The notes under the pieces: model-generated
Databases searched by the model: none
Told to the model about the DNA's origin: nothing
Seen by the model: only the letters and a program-made list of their open reading frames with translations
Translations under genes and position numbers: made by a program
NCBI GenBank assembly: GCA_030529845.1
Contig: JAUMWB010000001.1
Coordinates: 496,001 to 560,000 of the forward strand
Origin: Rothia sp. (in: high G+C Gram-positive bacteria)
Lineage (GTDB): Bacteria > Actinomycetota > Actinomycetes > Actinomycetales > Micrococcaceae
DNA: 64,000 bases
Direction: 5' to 3'
Part shown: positions 33,762 through 42,582 of the stretch, in pieces
Numbering within the stretch: position 1 is the stretch's first letter
How the letters are laid out: each line of letters begins with the position of its first letter

Positions 33762-34628
33762 TTAGTTTCGAGGTGGGTACGGCTCGCCCTCATAGGATGG
33801 TTCTAGAGGTGCAGAGCAGACGTTGGTCAGGGTGCCAATCCCTTCAATGCTAGTGGTGACGGTTTGCCCAGCAGCAAGCCACCTGCGGGGCCGGATGGAT
33901 AAGCCAACACCCGCTGGGGTGCCCAGAGCGATAAGATCGCCAGGTTCTAACGTCATAAAAGTTGAGATGTAGGCAATAACTTCTTCTGGGCTAAAAATGA
34001 GGTTAGCGGTGCTGCCTTGCTGACGGATTTGACCGTCCACGGTGCAGGTCATGGCAAGACCGCTGGCGATGTCTAACTCATCGGGGCTAACAATAACAGG
34101 GCCAAAGGGGGTAGTGGCGTCCCAATTTTTACCCTGGAACCATTCGCTGGTTCGCCCCTGCCAATCTCGCACAGATACATCATTAAGGACGGTAAAACCC
34201 AGCAGATGATCAAGGGCACGTTCTTCGGGGATATGCCTGCCGCCTTTACCCATAACCGCGCAGAGTTCAACCTCCCAGTCAATTGCCTTGCTTTCGTAAG
34301 GTAGTTGGATGGGGTCGCCCGGACCAATCAGGGCATTACCAAACTTGGTGAAAATAGTGGGGTGTGAGGGAATATCTGCACCGACTTCTGCGGCATGGTC
34401 GGTAAAGTTCAGCCCGACGCAGAGCACCCTGCTGACCTCGTGCAGGGGGCTGATGAAGGCGTCCTTGCCTACCTCAATAGGGCGGGCGCCCAGCTGTGCG
34501 GGGTCAAACGGGCGCAGGTTTCCCTTCCCCAGGTAGGTATGCAGTGGGTGGGTAAGCTGGTACCATTTACCCGATTCTTCAATGACCGCGCAGGCAGCGC
34601 CGCCTACCATCATTTGTGCAAACTTCAT
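33762..34628 (-). CDS. Fumarylacetoacetate hydrolase family protein
   Basis: 288 residues from ATG 34628, which has GGGAGG upstream. FAH-fold enzymes hydrolyse or decarboxylate 2-keto acids in aromatic catabolism. Metal-binding signatures are present: DWEVELCAVMGKGGRHIPE (the E-x-E ligands), then TVLNDVSVRDWQ and GTPAGVG near the C terminus. Length is normal. No catabolic operon surrounds it, so the substrate is unknown. Confidence 0.88.
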   Translation of the reverse strand: MKFAQMMVGGAACAVIEESGKWYQLTHPLHTYLGKGNLRPFDPAQLGARPIEVGKDAFISPLHEVSRVLCVGLNFTDHAAEVGADIPSHPTIFTKFGNALIGPGDPIQLPYESKAIDWEVELCAVMGKGGRHIPEERALDHLLGFTVLNDVSVRDWQGRTSEWFQGKNWDATTPFGPVIVSPDELDIASGLAMTCTVDGQIRQQGSTANLIFSPEEVIAYISTFMTLEPGDLIALGTPAGVGLSIRPRRWLAAGQTVTTSIEGIGTLTNVCSAPLEPSYEGEPYPPRN

Positions 34629-34801
34629 GACTGACCTCCCTTTTGCCACGCGGCAGTAGCTCCCCAGCGCCAATCTAGTGACGCCGCTTTACTAAAATAT
34701 TGGGTAGATAGTTAATTTCCGATGAAATACCTGGGCAATCATCAGCAAACAGAGTATTCTATACATCACAGTGTAGTTTATTTCCCACACAGGAGGCTCC
34801 C

Positions 34802-35308
34802 ATGAGCGGTTTGATTACCCTGATTTCTCAGACCCATCCGTCCAGCAAACCCATTACCGTGAGCACCCGCCCTGCCCGCCTTGAGGACGCTGAGGGGCTT
34901 GCCCGCCTCTACTTCGCCTCTTACGATGACGCACGTTTTGCCTCCCAAACTGACGCAGCCGCTGAAATTGAGCGGATTCTGCGGGGTGAGCACGGTGAAT
35001 TTTACACGGACGCTTCCCCAGTGGTTGTAGATGAACATGACCGCATTGTTGCAGCAGCCCTCTGCCTCAAACACCGCGTAGTCACTGACCCCAAGCACCT
35101 ACCCACCATCTACGAGCTCTTTACCGCAGCATCCCGCCGCCGAGAAGGCTTAGCTGAGCAGCTGATCCGCCTAAGCATTGACCAGATGCACCAGGACGGC
35201 TACGAGCAGGTATCCGTGCGTATCAGCGAGAACAACGCCGCGGCACTTGCCCTCTACCTGACCCTAGACTTCAACCGCTGGTTCCCTGAGGACGACGAGC
35301 TCATCTAA
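34802..35308 (+). CDS. GNAT acetyltransferase
   Basis: 168 residues with CAGGAGG upstream of the ATG. TRPARLEDAEGLARLYF is a typical GNAT start; the acetyl-CoA loop is SRRREGLAEQLI and SENNAAALALYLTLDF is the C-terminal strand-helix. Substrate unknown. It is convergent with the SRAP gene through a shared terminator. Confidence 0.85.
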   Translation: MSGLITLISQTHPSSKPITVSTRPARLEDAEGLARLYFASYDDARFASQTDAAAEIERILRGEHGEFYTDASPVVVDEHDRIVAAALCLKHRVVTDPKHLPTIYELFTAASRRREGLAEQLIRLSIDQMHQDGYEQVSVRISENNAAALALYLTLDFNRWFPEDDELI

Positions 35309-35330
35309 GCCCAGCCGATTGGCTGGGCTT
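35307..35330. terminator. Bidirectional terminator
   Basis: AAGCCCAGCC and GGCTGGGCTT around GATT, overlapping the stops of the convergent GNAT and SRAP genes. Confidence 0.7.
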
Positions 35331-36261
35331 ACAGCCCACTGAGTAGGTCTTCTACCGGTTCGAGCAAGTAGGGCGCGTTATGGGCAACGCGCCCTACATC
35401 CGTAGAAACAGGGTAAAGTTCCCAGGTATGGGTCTGGGCGAAGGCTTGCGCGCGAATACCGTCTAGGGCTGCTTGGGCATCCTGCTGGGTTTTTGCTTTA
35501 AGGATGGGATCGGCAGATGCCCGTGCCCCTGCTGGTCTGCCGGAGCGCAACCAGCGGGTAAGGGCATCATCTTCGCTGATGCCAGCATCGCTAGCTACAC
35601 CCAGAGGTATGGGGAGTCGATTGTGTAGCTGCCCCAGCTCTTCCTCCATAGGGTGCGCGTAAGGTGGCTCACCGCCCAATTCAGTCAGGATGCCGGTATC
35701 AAACTCGCCATTACCCGGTGAGTCCATAGTGAGAATGGAGCACGTCAGCAACCACTGCCCAGCACGCCCCTCAAAGGTAGCACCGGGTACGGCGTGGGCT
35801 TCGGGGATACGCCACCAGGTATAGAGACCCGCCAGGTAAATGGGACGGCGGTCTACGCGGCGTACCAGGTAAGGGGTCTTGCGGGTTTTACCGCCCAGGG
35901 TGGTCTCGGACTTCCACTCATAGTAGCCGGTTACAGGCATAGCACAGTGACCGCTGATGGCGGCATCCCTAAAGGTTGGCTTAGTCAAGGCAGTCTCGCT
36001 ACGGGCATTGAAGGTGCGGGAGGCAAAAGCCGGGTCATCAGCCCAGGTAGGTAGTAGCCCCCAACGGGCAGCGTGAATCTCGCGGGTAAAAAAGGAGTCT
36101 GCGGGTTGGGTATAGGTTTCGGATGCGGTGAGCCGATCCACCAGCACCGGAACGGTGTGCGTGGGGGCAACATTATAGTTGGTAATCGGTGCGACCAGCT
36201 CAACCCCGGCAAGGTACTGGGGGTGTTCTAAGGCAAGTTCAAGGGCGTACCTACCGCACAT
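35329..36261 (-). CDS. SOS response-associated peptidase (SRAP, YedK/HMCES family)
   Basis: 310 residues from ATG 36261, chosen because it gives MCGRY: Cys2 must be N-terminal to crosslink abasic sites in single-stranded DNA. Other conserved residues are Asn85 and Glu89 (FNARSET), Glu115 (GYYEWK) and the His of LHNRLP. The protein shields abasic sites during replication. Its start overlaps the end of the lipoate ligase-like gene by 11 bp, so the two are cotranscribed. Confidence 0.92.
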   Translation of the reverse strand: MCGRYALELALEHPQYLAGVELVAPITNYNVAPTHTVPVLVDRLTASETYTQPADSFFTREIHAARWGLLPTWADDPAFASRTFNARSETALTKPTFRDAAISGHCAMPVTGYYEWKSETTLGGKTRKTPYLVRRVDRRPIYLAGLYTWWRIPEAHAVPGATFEGRAGQWLLTCSILTMDSPGNGEFDTGILTELGGEPPYAHPMEEELGQLHNRLPIPLGVASDAGISEDDALTRWLRSGRPAGARASADPILKAKTQQDAQAALDGIRAQAFAQTHTWELYPVSTDVGRVAHNAPYLLEPVEDLLSGL

Positions 36262-36949
36262 AGAAGCCTGCCTTTTCATATGCCTCAAGCACGGCATCCT
36301 CAATATCTTCTAGGGCAATCAGGGGTTCAATATCGCTTAAGGCTCCCACCGTTGCCGGGTCAAGCGGCATACCCAAGGCACGATAAACATCCTGGCTTAC
36401 AGCGCGTAGAGGCTCAGGACCTGTCACCACAATTCCTGCCGAAAACCACCAGGCACCGGCAACCACCCGCTGGGCAGTACCCACCAGCTTAACCCTGCTA
36501 CCATCGGGCAGCTGCCCCCAGACCGAGTACTCACCGGGGCAATACTCCCCCGGCAACTCACCAACACCAGCCATCACACCCAAGGACTCAAAAACCTCTA
36601 CAAACATACGCCCAAACCTGCCATAGCGGTCATGGTTGCCACTCACCGCATCCGCATCACGCTGAAAATGATCCACCACCAGGCACCCTTGATGGTAGGC
36701 GGCAGCATGCCCACCCACGGTGCGTACCAGGGGCTCAAAGCCGTGGTTCACAGCGGCGGCGCGAGCCTGAGTGAAACGGGGGTTGAGTTCGTCCCTGCGC
36801 CCAAAAGCCACCGTAGGCTTGGGGCGGTAAAGCCGTAAGGTACTGGGGGACTCTCCCCTGCCGACGGCGCGGACGGTCGCCATAGCCGAATCAACCATCT
36901 GAGCCATAGTGCCACTGTCTTCTGGGGCAAAGCGATCAAGGTGCAGCAT
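36251..36949 (-). CDS. Lipoate-protein ligase A-like protein
   Basis: 232 residues from ATG 36949 in the TAATG overlap with the upstream gene. BPL/LplA-fold features are TLRLYRPKPTVAFGRRDE and the lipoyl-binding VRTVGGHAAAYHQG, with the conserved Lys in SRVKLVGTAQRV. It would attach lipoate or octanoate to carrier domains. It is shorter than full two-domain ligases. Middle gene of a three-gene coupled operon with GNAT upstream and SRAP downstream. Confidence 0.82.
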   Translation of the reverse strand: MLHLDRFAPEDSGTMAQMVDSAMATVRAVGRGESPSTLRLYRPKPTVAFGRRDELNPRFTQARAAAVNHGFEPLVRTVGGHAAAYHQGCLVVDHFQRDADAVSGNHDRYGRFGRMFVEVFESLGVMAGVGELPGEYCPGEYSVWGQLPDGSRVKLVGTAQRVVAGAWWFSAGIVVTGPEPLRAVSQDVYRALGMPLDPATVGALSDIEPLIALEDIEDAVLEAYEKAGFYVR

Positions 36950-37779
36950 TAGTCCACCGAAATTTCGTTCAAGCTGGTAGAAACGAACTCCCACCATGCC
37001 GGGCGCAGACCCGCATTCAGAGCCACCTGCTGGCTGATGATGTGCGAGGGGCTAGTGCCATAGAAAGGAACAAACCCCTCAGTGAGAATAGCCTGCGACA
37101 GTTCCCTCACTAGGTAAGAAGCAAGCCCCCGCCCCCTGTGACCGGTCAGCACATCAATGCCAATCTGACGGCACCAGTCGGAGTCTTCGCTAGCTCCCGC
37201 TAGGGCTACCAGCTCCCCCTCAGCATAAGCACCGAGCACCTGCACATCGGGGCGCAACTCTTTAAAACCCAGTGCGTTCTCAAAATCAGGGTTGCCGCGA
37301 TACTGGTCCAGTTCAGAAGATTCTAACCACCTCACCGTGTAGCCCTGGGGTAGCAAGCTGGGGCGGGCGTCCGCACCTGGGGTAAAGAAATCCCTGCCGG
37401 GGGTGAAAAAGAGGGAGGTGCCGCTCATCTGCAGCGCGTAGGGGGTCAGGTAGTCGTTGAGTTTACGCAACTCAGAGTAGTCCCCCACCCAGTTGCCGTT
37501 ATCGCCGGCCAGCAGATTATCGGCGGCCTCGCGCACGCGCGGGTGCTGGGCACAAACAACCGTCAGACCCCGATAGTTGATCAGGCGCAGCTCCCAGTGA
37601 TCGCGGTAGCGGCGGCGTGCCGGGTGCATTTCCTCAAGCGGAATACGAGGCGCAGAGAGGTGGGTTGAGCCGTGCTGCTGGGCGATGTCAATGGCCTGCT
37701 CCGGAAGGCACAGGTCAATGGACAGCTGGGCTGCCAGAATCTTCTCTGCCTGCTGGTAGCTGGTGATAGGCGCGGGCAT
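36949..37779 (-). CDS. GNAT acetyltransferase (C-terminal domain)
   Basis: 276 residues. The C-terminal half holds the GNAT fold: IGIDVLTGHRGRGLASYLV is the acetyl-CoA motif, then ALNAGLRPAWWEF. The N-terminal half is probably a degenerate second GNAT-like domain. Its stop overlaps the start of the lipoate ligase-like gene. Substrate unknown. Confidence 0.82.
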   Translation of the reverse strand: MPAPITSYQQAEKILAAQLSIDLCLPEQAIDIAQQHGSTHLSAPRIPLEEMHPARRRYRDHWELRLINYRGLTVVCAQHPRVREAADNLLAGDNGNWVGDYSELRKLNDYLTPYALQMSGTSLFFTPGRDFFTPGADARPSLLPQGYTVRWLESSELDQYRGNPDFENALGFKELRPDVQVLGAYAEGELVALAGASEDSDWCRQIGIDVLTGHRGRGLASYLVRELSQAILTEGFVPFYGTSPSHIISQQVALNAGLRPAWWEFVSTSLNEISVD

Positions 37780-37892
37780 GGCTCTCTTTCTACTCGATGG
37801 GGTCAGTATCTAGGGTACTCGTTTTGGGAATGGAGCGGACGCCGGTGGCCGCTTTGCCTTTCGGGGCAGGCTGATGATGCGGGCGGGCTGTG

Positions 37893-37952
37893 CCCCGTAT
37901 TTATTCTGTTTTCCCCGCAACTAGTTGCGGCTTTTTCAGAATAAATGCGGGG
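37893..37952. repeat. Nested inverted repeat between divergent genes
   Basis: Outer arms of 16 nt (37893-37908 and 37937-37952, one mismatch) enclose a perfect hairpin CCGCAAC-TA-GTTGCGG (37915-37930) followed by CTTTTT. Located 23 bp before the kinase-like start. Confidence 0.6.
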
Positions 37953-37974
37953 TGCCGGTGTTTATGCTGGAGGT

Positions 37975-38553
37975 ATGAAGATTCTTATTCTGGGTTTGAA
38001 TGGTGCCGGTAAGTCTACCTGGGCGCGACGGTTGGCCGCCGGATACGGGGTGCCACTGCTGCATCTTGATACCGTTCACTGGTTGCCGGGGTGGGCTGAG
38101 CGGGAGCTTACGGACGAACGCGCTCTTGTGAGCGAGTTTCTGGATAAGAATGAGTCTTGGGTGATTGAGGGCGGCTATTCCGATGTGCATTTTGAGAGGC
38201 GACTGGCTGAGGCTGACCGTATCTATGTGCTGTTAGCGCCCCGCCTAGTGCGCCTGCGGAGGGCAGGACGCCGCTGGCTCACCTACCGAGGCACTAACCG
38301 GCCGGATATGACCGAGGGCTGCCCCGAGAAGCTCGACCTCGAATTTGTGAAGTGGATTCTGTGGGACGGCCCCAGCCGCGCCCGCATGAAAGCCCTGGCG
38401 GACGTCCGCCGCACCTACCCCGAGAAAACGGTGTGGAAAGTATTGACTATTGACGACATAAAGCAAAATAAAATCTATCGAGCCACAAAATTGTCTTTCA
38501 CCCAATCTGAACCCCGTAGTAATTGCCAATCATCAAACATCCTTGCATCATAA
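37975..38553 (+). CDS. P-loop kinase-like (adenylate kinase-related) protein, 3' end probably replaced
   Basis: 192 residues from ATG 37975 with GGAGGT upstream. Walker A GLNGAGKST at about 8-16, then LHLDTVHWLPGW and WVIEGGYSDV, typical of FlaR-type small P-loop proteins. Up to about residue 160 (VRRTYPEKTVWKVL) it follows the family. The rest (TIDDIKQNKIYRATKLSF onward) is AT-rich, unlike the family, and overlaps the convergent HNH gene. This suggests the native C terminus was displaced by prophage insertion. Confidence 0.7.
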   Translation: MKILILGLNGAGKSTWARRLAAGYGVPLLHLDTVHWLPGWAERELTDERALVSEFLDKNESWVIEGGYSDVHFERRLAEADRIYVLLAPRLVRLRRAGRRWLTYRGTNRPDMTEGCPEKLDLEFVKWILWDGPSRARMKALADVRRTYPEKTVWKVLTIDDIKQNKIYRATKLSFTQSEPRSNCQSSNILAS

Positions 38554-39298
38554 ACCCACTATTCGAACTTGTGATATTTTTTGTAAAATCTAAATCAAGT
38601 TTTGGGAATTTAAATTTAATATCAGCCACTAGTAAAGGAAGTGTTTCATCTCCGACCCCATCCATAACCTCTTTTAAATTATCAAGCAAACCATACATAT
38701 TTTCATCAAAGTCAATAGCCTCCCCAGGTGTCTTAATCTCTTTAAAAGCAATTGAAACCATTGACCCATCATAAAATTTAACTTCAAGCTCTTTCCCAGA
38801 GGCTTTGCAATCTATATCTAAGACATTAGTATTAAATATCCAATCATTATTCCGCATAATCGGGTGCACCCATAATTTCTGACCGCGAACCTCGATAAAG
38901 TTAATGTTTAAACAGAGGTTTCCAGCATCATCTCTTTCAAACCATACAACATCCACATCGCAGATTCGCAGCTCAACCTGATTCTTGAAAAAATAGTTTC
39001 CACCAATACGAGCTAGAACCTCATCTCTAAGCCACTCAAATCTGCCTTTGACAATTTCATTTTGAGCATTGTTTTTAAATTCACGCATTTGCTTAACAGT
39101 AAACGCATCTGCCTTTGCATGATGCGTTGCACACAAAGCAATCATCCCCTCAGGCCTATGATGATTTTCAACATGCCAAGGAGGATCAAAGTGATGATAT
39201 TCTAAATATGGGACTCCACAACCATTTATTGGACAACCAAATTCAACTTCTTTTCTAAGCTCTTTTTTTACAGCGACAGGAATATTTCTTGAAACCAA
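38498..39298 (-). CDS. AT-rich HNH endonuclease-like protein (prophage cargo)
   Basis: 266 residues. The N-terminal 90 carry an HNH zinc module: CPINGCG, LEYHHFDPPWHVENHHRPEG and MIALCATHHAKAD. The remaining 170 residues form a beta-rich domain I do not recognise, probably for recognition. Base composition is far more AT-rich than neighbours, a sign of recent transfer. It lies between the interrupted kinase-like gene and the integrase at the prophage end, a usual place for phage-borne defence genes. Role unproven. Confidence 0.7.
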   Translation of the reverse strand: MVSRNIPVAVKKELRKEVEFGCPINGCGVPYLEYHHFDPPWHVENHHRPEGMIALCATHHAKADAFTVKQMREFKNNAQNEIVKGRFEWLRDEVLARIGGNYFFKNQVELRICDVDVVWFERDDAGNLCLNINFIEVRGQKLWVHPIMRNNDWIFNTNVLDIDCKASGKELEVKFYDGSMVSIAFKEIKTPGEAIDFDENMYGLLDNLKEVMDGVGDETLPLLVADIKFKFPKLDLDFTKNITSSNSGFMMQGCLMIGNYYGVQIG

Positions 39299-39496
39299 AG
39301 CACCTCCTATGAAAGTTTTTACCAGAAAGCCATTTCAATAAATCGTTAATTATTTATTGAAATAGCTTCTCTAATTCATATATTATTTTTAAATATAAAC
39401 TAAAAGTCCCAGTCCTCATACTCGACTGGGTAAATAGCGCTCTCACAAGCCAAATTACCCCATTCATAGGCAAACTGAACCCCATTTCGAACCCCT

Positions 39497-40744
39497 TTAT
39501 CCAAAAAGGGCTGTGGAAACCTTCTCGGCTGCATCTGAGCGCATATCGTCGAGCACGTGCTGGTAGCGCCTGAGCATCTCTGGGGACGACCAGCCAAGAA
39601 TATCCATGGTGACTTGAGGTGCTACACCCATGGCTAGCAGTAGAGTCGCAGCAGTATGCCGAGCATCATGCACGCGCATACCCTCAAGCCCATGCTTTGA
39701 GGTAAAAGCCCGCCATGCCCTCCAATCATCGTTCGGGCGCACCAGCCGGCCGCGCCGGTCGGTAAAGACTAGGTCCCAGCTCTTACCTTCAGCGTCTACA
39801 GCGCCGACCCATTCGCGCCCTGCTTCAAGCTGACGCTTGCGCTGCCTAACCTTGTGCTCTTTGAACATCTGAATAAGGGGCTCAGGCAAAATGTTCTCGC
39901 GCACGCCTGCCCGGTTCTTCGGCGGACCCATCACGAAACCACCTCCCCACCGCTGAGGACAGTACGAACCTTGCTTGCGGCCGCACCGAGGGTTCTCGCC
40001 TTCGGGGACGCAGCCATGCTTCCAGGGTCGCAATATGATGCCATGGCGGATGCGCAGCTTGCCGTTGACTAGATCGACGTCATCCCAGCAGAGGGCCAGG
40101 CGCTCGCCTTGGCGTGGGCCTAGTGCTAGGGCGACGGTGAAGGCTAGGCCGTTTTCTTCGTCGTCGCGTAGCTCTTTGACCATGGCTTGAGCCTGGGCAG
40201 GGGTGGCGATTTTGGGTTCGTAGACGTCGAATTGGGGCAGGGGCACTCTGTCCATGGGTGATTTGGCCAGTAGGTCGCGGTCTACTGCTGCTTTGAAGCA
40301 GATGGAGAGGACTTTGTGCATGTGGTTGACGGTGTTTTCTGAGAGGTCGTGCTCGCGCATGCGCTGGTAGATGGCTTCGATGTGCAGGGGCTTGATTTTG
40401 GTGAGGGGCATGTTCGCTGTGTTGGTTGGGTATGCCCACCTTTCCATGTAGCCGCGGTAGCTTTTGAGGGTTTGCTCGCGCACTCGTTTGGCTGCGATGG
40501 TGTTGAGCCAGTGTTCTGACCATTCGTGCAGGGTAGTTCGGGTGGTGTCTGCTTTGACGCCTGATTCCAGGGTGCGGATGTACTCTTTGGCTTTAGCTAC
40601 TGCTTCTGCTCTGGTTTTTCCGTAGATGGTTTTGCGGTGGGGCTTGCCGGTGGTGGTTTGGGTGGTGCGGATTTTGATTTGCCAGCGGCCGTCTGGTCGT
40701 TTGTATGGTGCTGAGCCTTCGCCATTGGAGCGTCTGGTTGCCAT
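39497..40744 (-). CDS. int: Prophage tyrosine integrase
   Basis: 415 residues. An AP2-like arm-binding N terminus (GSAPYKRPDGRWQIKIRTT), a core-binding domain (about 70-165) and a catalytic domain with Arg211, His359-x-x-Arg362, Trp385 and Tyr394. An unusual cysteine-bearing insertion at 245-262 (Cys245, 254, 262) may bind zinc. Its 3' end faces the AT-rich region where the attachment site should lie. It is the left-end marker of the prophage. Confidence 0.92.
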   Translation of the reverse strand: MATRRSNGEGSAPYKRPDGRWQIKIRTTQTTTGKPHRKTIYGKTRAEAVAKAKEYIRTLESGVKADTTRTTLHEWSEHWLNTIAAKRVREQTLKSYRGYMERWAYPTNTANMPLTKIKPLHIEAIYQRMREHDLSENTVNHMHKVLSICFKAAVDRDLLAKSPMDRVPLPQFDVYEPKIATPAQAQAMVKELRDDEENGLAFTVALALGPRQGERLALCWDDVDLVNGKLRIRHGIILRPWKHGCVPEGENPRCGRKQGSYCPQRWGGGFVMGPPKNRAGVRENILPEPLIQMFKEHKVRQRKRQLEAGREWVGAVDAEGKSWDLVFTDRRGRLVRPNDDWRAWRAFTSKHGLEGMRVHDARHTAATLLLAMGVAPQVTMDILGWSSPEMLRRYQHVLDDMRSDAAEKVSTALFG

Positions 40745-41179
40745 GGTGCCTCCTGATTCGTTAGAACATGTGTTCGGTGGTTAAAGGATTGCTGAAGGGG
40801 CTGACATTTTTAATGCGGGGGTTTGCGCTGCCTGGTCTCACGGGGGCTTCGCCCCAATTGGCTGGTCGTGCGCTGCGCGGGAAGCTTCTTGATTCCCATC
40901 CCCCAAAGAGTCCCGAGGTTTTGACGCAAGATAGCCTCTTCTTGATACGAGAAATAGACCCCCTGCTTCCTCGGCGTGCGAGATTCAGGGCAGTCTGGTC
41001 GTATGCATCAAGCACTGGTAGCTATCCTGTGTTTGATTCCTTTGTGGGCCAATGCCGGTAATGGCTCTATCTCAGTTGCCCAGCTCCATCGGGCTATCCG
41101 GCCGGTTGCTTGTGTTCACTCTCGGGTTGCAGGGCCGAGAGTCGGGATTCAAGAACCGTAAGGTAAGAATGACTTCCCG
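40745..41179. other. Intergenic region, no firm gene
   Basis: It contains a GGGGGCTTCGCCCC hairpin near 40840 and a 61-residue frame at 40976-41161 without a good ribosome site. Codon-like structure is lacking on both strands. No tRNA fold is evident. Confidence 0.4.
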
Positions 41180-41205
41180 AGAAACGTCATAAAACAAACG
41201 TTTCT
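41180..41205 (+). promoter_or_regulatory. Possible operator palindrome upstream of XRE gene
   Basis: AGAAACGT (41180-41187) and ACGTTTCT (41198-41205) form a perfect 8-bp inverted repeat about 85 bp before the XRE start. Confidence 0.45.
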
Positions 41206-41288
41206 AACTGCAAGCATACACCATAAACGATTGAAACCAGGCTTATACAGGTTGGGGATAGCTCGAAAACAAACGAAAGGCTAGAATT

Positions 41289-41600
41289 ATGGCTATGAGC
41301 ACCCCCACCTGGACCTTTCAAGATCGCCTACGCAAAGCCCGCGAACATGCAGGGCTAACTCAAGGTGCACTCGCAGAAATTCTTGGAGTAGCAGCTGGAA
41401 CCATTCAGCGATGGGAAAAGGGAGCGCTCAACCCTCGCCCTAAAGCCCTGGAAGCGCTCGCTGAGACTACCGGTGTCCCTCTCGAATGGTTCCATCAGGA
41501 CGACGCCACACAGCCCTCCGCAGGCACCCCTGACCTACTTCCACCCGGCTCCACCGTCATATGGACCCCCGAGGGTCTAAAAGTATCTACGGCACGATGA
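41289..41600 (+). CDS. XRE-family helix-turn-helix regulator
   Basis: 103 residues. HTH at about 11-60 (LTQGALAEILGVAAGTIQRW); a short C-terminal tail ends IWTPEGLKVSTAR. GAAAGG lies upstream. Its stop overlaps the ATG of the next gene. Remains of a close paralog occur at 45064-45288. It probably controls the cargo genes at the integrase end, as the main lysogeny switch appears to be at 48.4-49.1 kb. Confidence 0.8.
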   Translation: MAMSTPTWTFQDRLRKAREHAGLTQGALAEILGVAAGTIQRWEKGALNPRPKALEALAETTGVPLEWFHQDDATQPSAGTPDLLPPGSTVIWTPEGLKVSTAR

Positions 41601-42142
41601 GCATCATTCATAAAATTGGTGGCTGGATAGTTAGTCCCAGAGGGTACCGCTTTGTAATCTCTGCACTTGTGCTATTTGTGTTTCTCCTGATTTTCTATCT
41701 AGGGGCTCTATTGTTGGCGACAGCTAGCGCTAATCTTGAACGCTTGGTGCTTGACGAGAAACCCGTACTACCCGTATGGCCTATCGATGAGATGACCAAT
41801 TTAGTAAATGCACTGACACGGTTTCTAGATGGGATGGCGAAGTGGTCTGGTCTATTCACTTTGTTGGCAGCTATTTATGCTGGGCGTAAGGCACTTCAAG
41901 TAAGTAGGCATCGGAAGCAAGAAGCAGAAGCTACTGAATTCCGTGATTCTATGAAGTGGGCAGCTGAGCATATCAACCTGAATGCTACAGATCCACAAGA
42001 AGTAATTCAGTCCAATTGGGCTCTAAGTCTGGTAGAGAAGTATGTAGATAATCCACCAGAATCGTTGTCGGATTACGATCGGCTGATGGCTCAGCAGCTC
42101 TTAGCTGAGATATCGGAGTCTGCAACTATAGGGCAAAAATGA
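41597..42142 (+). CDS. Two-helix membrane protein of the prophage
   Basis: 181 residues, ATG overlapping the XRE stop. Helices at about 17-42 and 83-98 precede a soluble tail (HRKQEAEATEFRDSMKWAAE). Cotranscription with a phage regulator and the membrane location fit a superinfection-exclusion role, but no family is recognised. Confidence 0.6.
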   Translation: MSIIHKIGGWIVSPRGYRFVISALVLFVFLLIFYLGALLLATASANLERLVLDEKPVLPVWPIDEMTNLVNALTRFLDGMAKWSGLFTLLAAIYAGRKALQVSRHRKQEAEATEFRDSMKWAAEHINLNATDPQEVIQSNWALSLVEKYVDNPPESLSDYDRLMAQQLLAEISESATIGQK

Positions 42143-42241
42143 AGTTGATGATTGTAATTTGAGACATGCCGTTGAATAATAGGTAGGACAAAGCTACTGC
42201 CCCATAGCTTTGCACCTCAACACTCCAAGGAGTTGCTTGAT

Positions 42242-42439
42242 ATGAGCGCCACCATTCAAGACACATACAGGGTTCCCGCTCGTGTCCGAACTCGGAACTC
42301 TAGATTTAGTGAAGAGAAGCTACAGGCTCGTCAGGATTATCATCTGAAGAAAATTGAGCAAACGCTCAGTAAAGAGCCTCCGTCCGTGGACAAGCGAACT
42401 CGCTTCAAGCTTGTGAAGAAGTACTTCGGTTTCGCGTAG
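42242..42439 (+). CDS. Small basic hypothetical protein
   Basis: 65 residues, ATG 42242 with AAGGAG nine bases upstream. Basic and helical (FSEEKLQARQDYHLKKIEQT). Followed by a strong terminator, so it is a separate transcription unit. No family recognised. Confidence 0.55.
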   Translation: MSATIQDTYRVPARVRTRNSRFSEEKLQARQDYHLKKIEQTLSKEPPSVDKRTRFKLVKKYFGFA

Positions 42440-42448
42440 TATCCACTA

Positions 42449-42486
42449 AGAGCCTCGGCCTACACGTGTGGGGCCGAGGCTCTTTT
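42449..42486 (+). terminator. Rho-independent terminator
   Basis: AGAGCCTCGGCC (42449-42460) with GGCCGAGGCTCT (42472-42483), then TTTT. Confidence 0.88.
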
Positions 42487-42582
42487 TCATTTGATAGGTC
42501 TCTCTATGAGATTGCACCATTTCCATCTATAACGCCGTAACAGGTTATATATGATTGACAGTTTGAGGGTAAGGTAAGCCTT

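Noticed and set aside
39300-39500. attL core next to the integrase
   Set aside because: Only an 8-base match (TGTGGAAA) to the interrupted P-loop gene is visible; too short to claim without the other prophage end.
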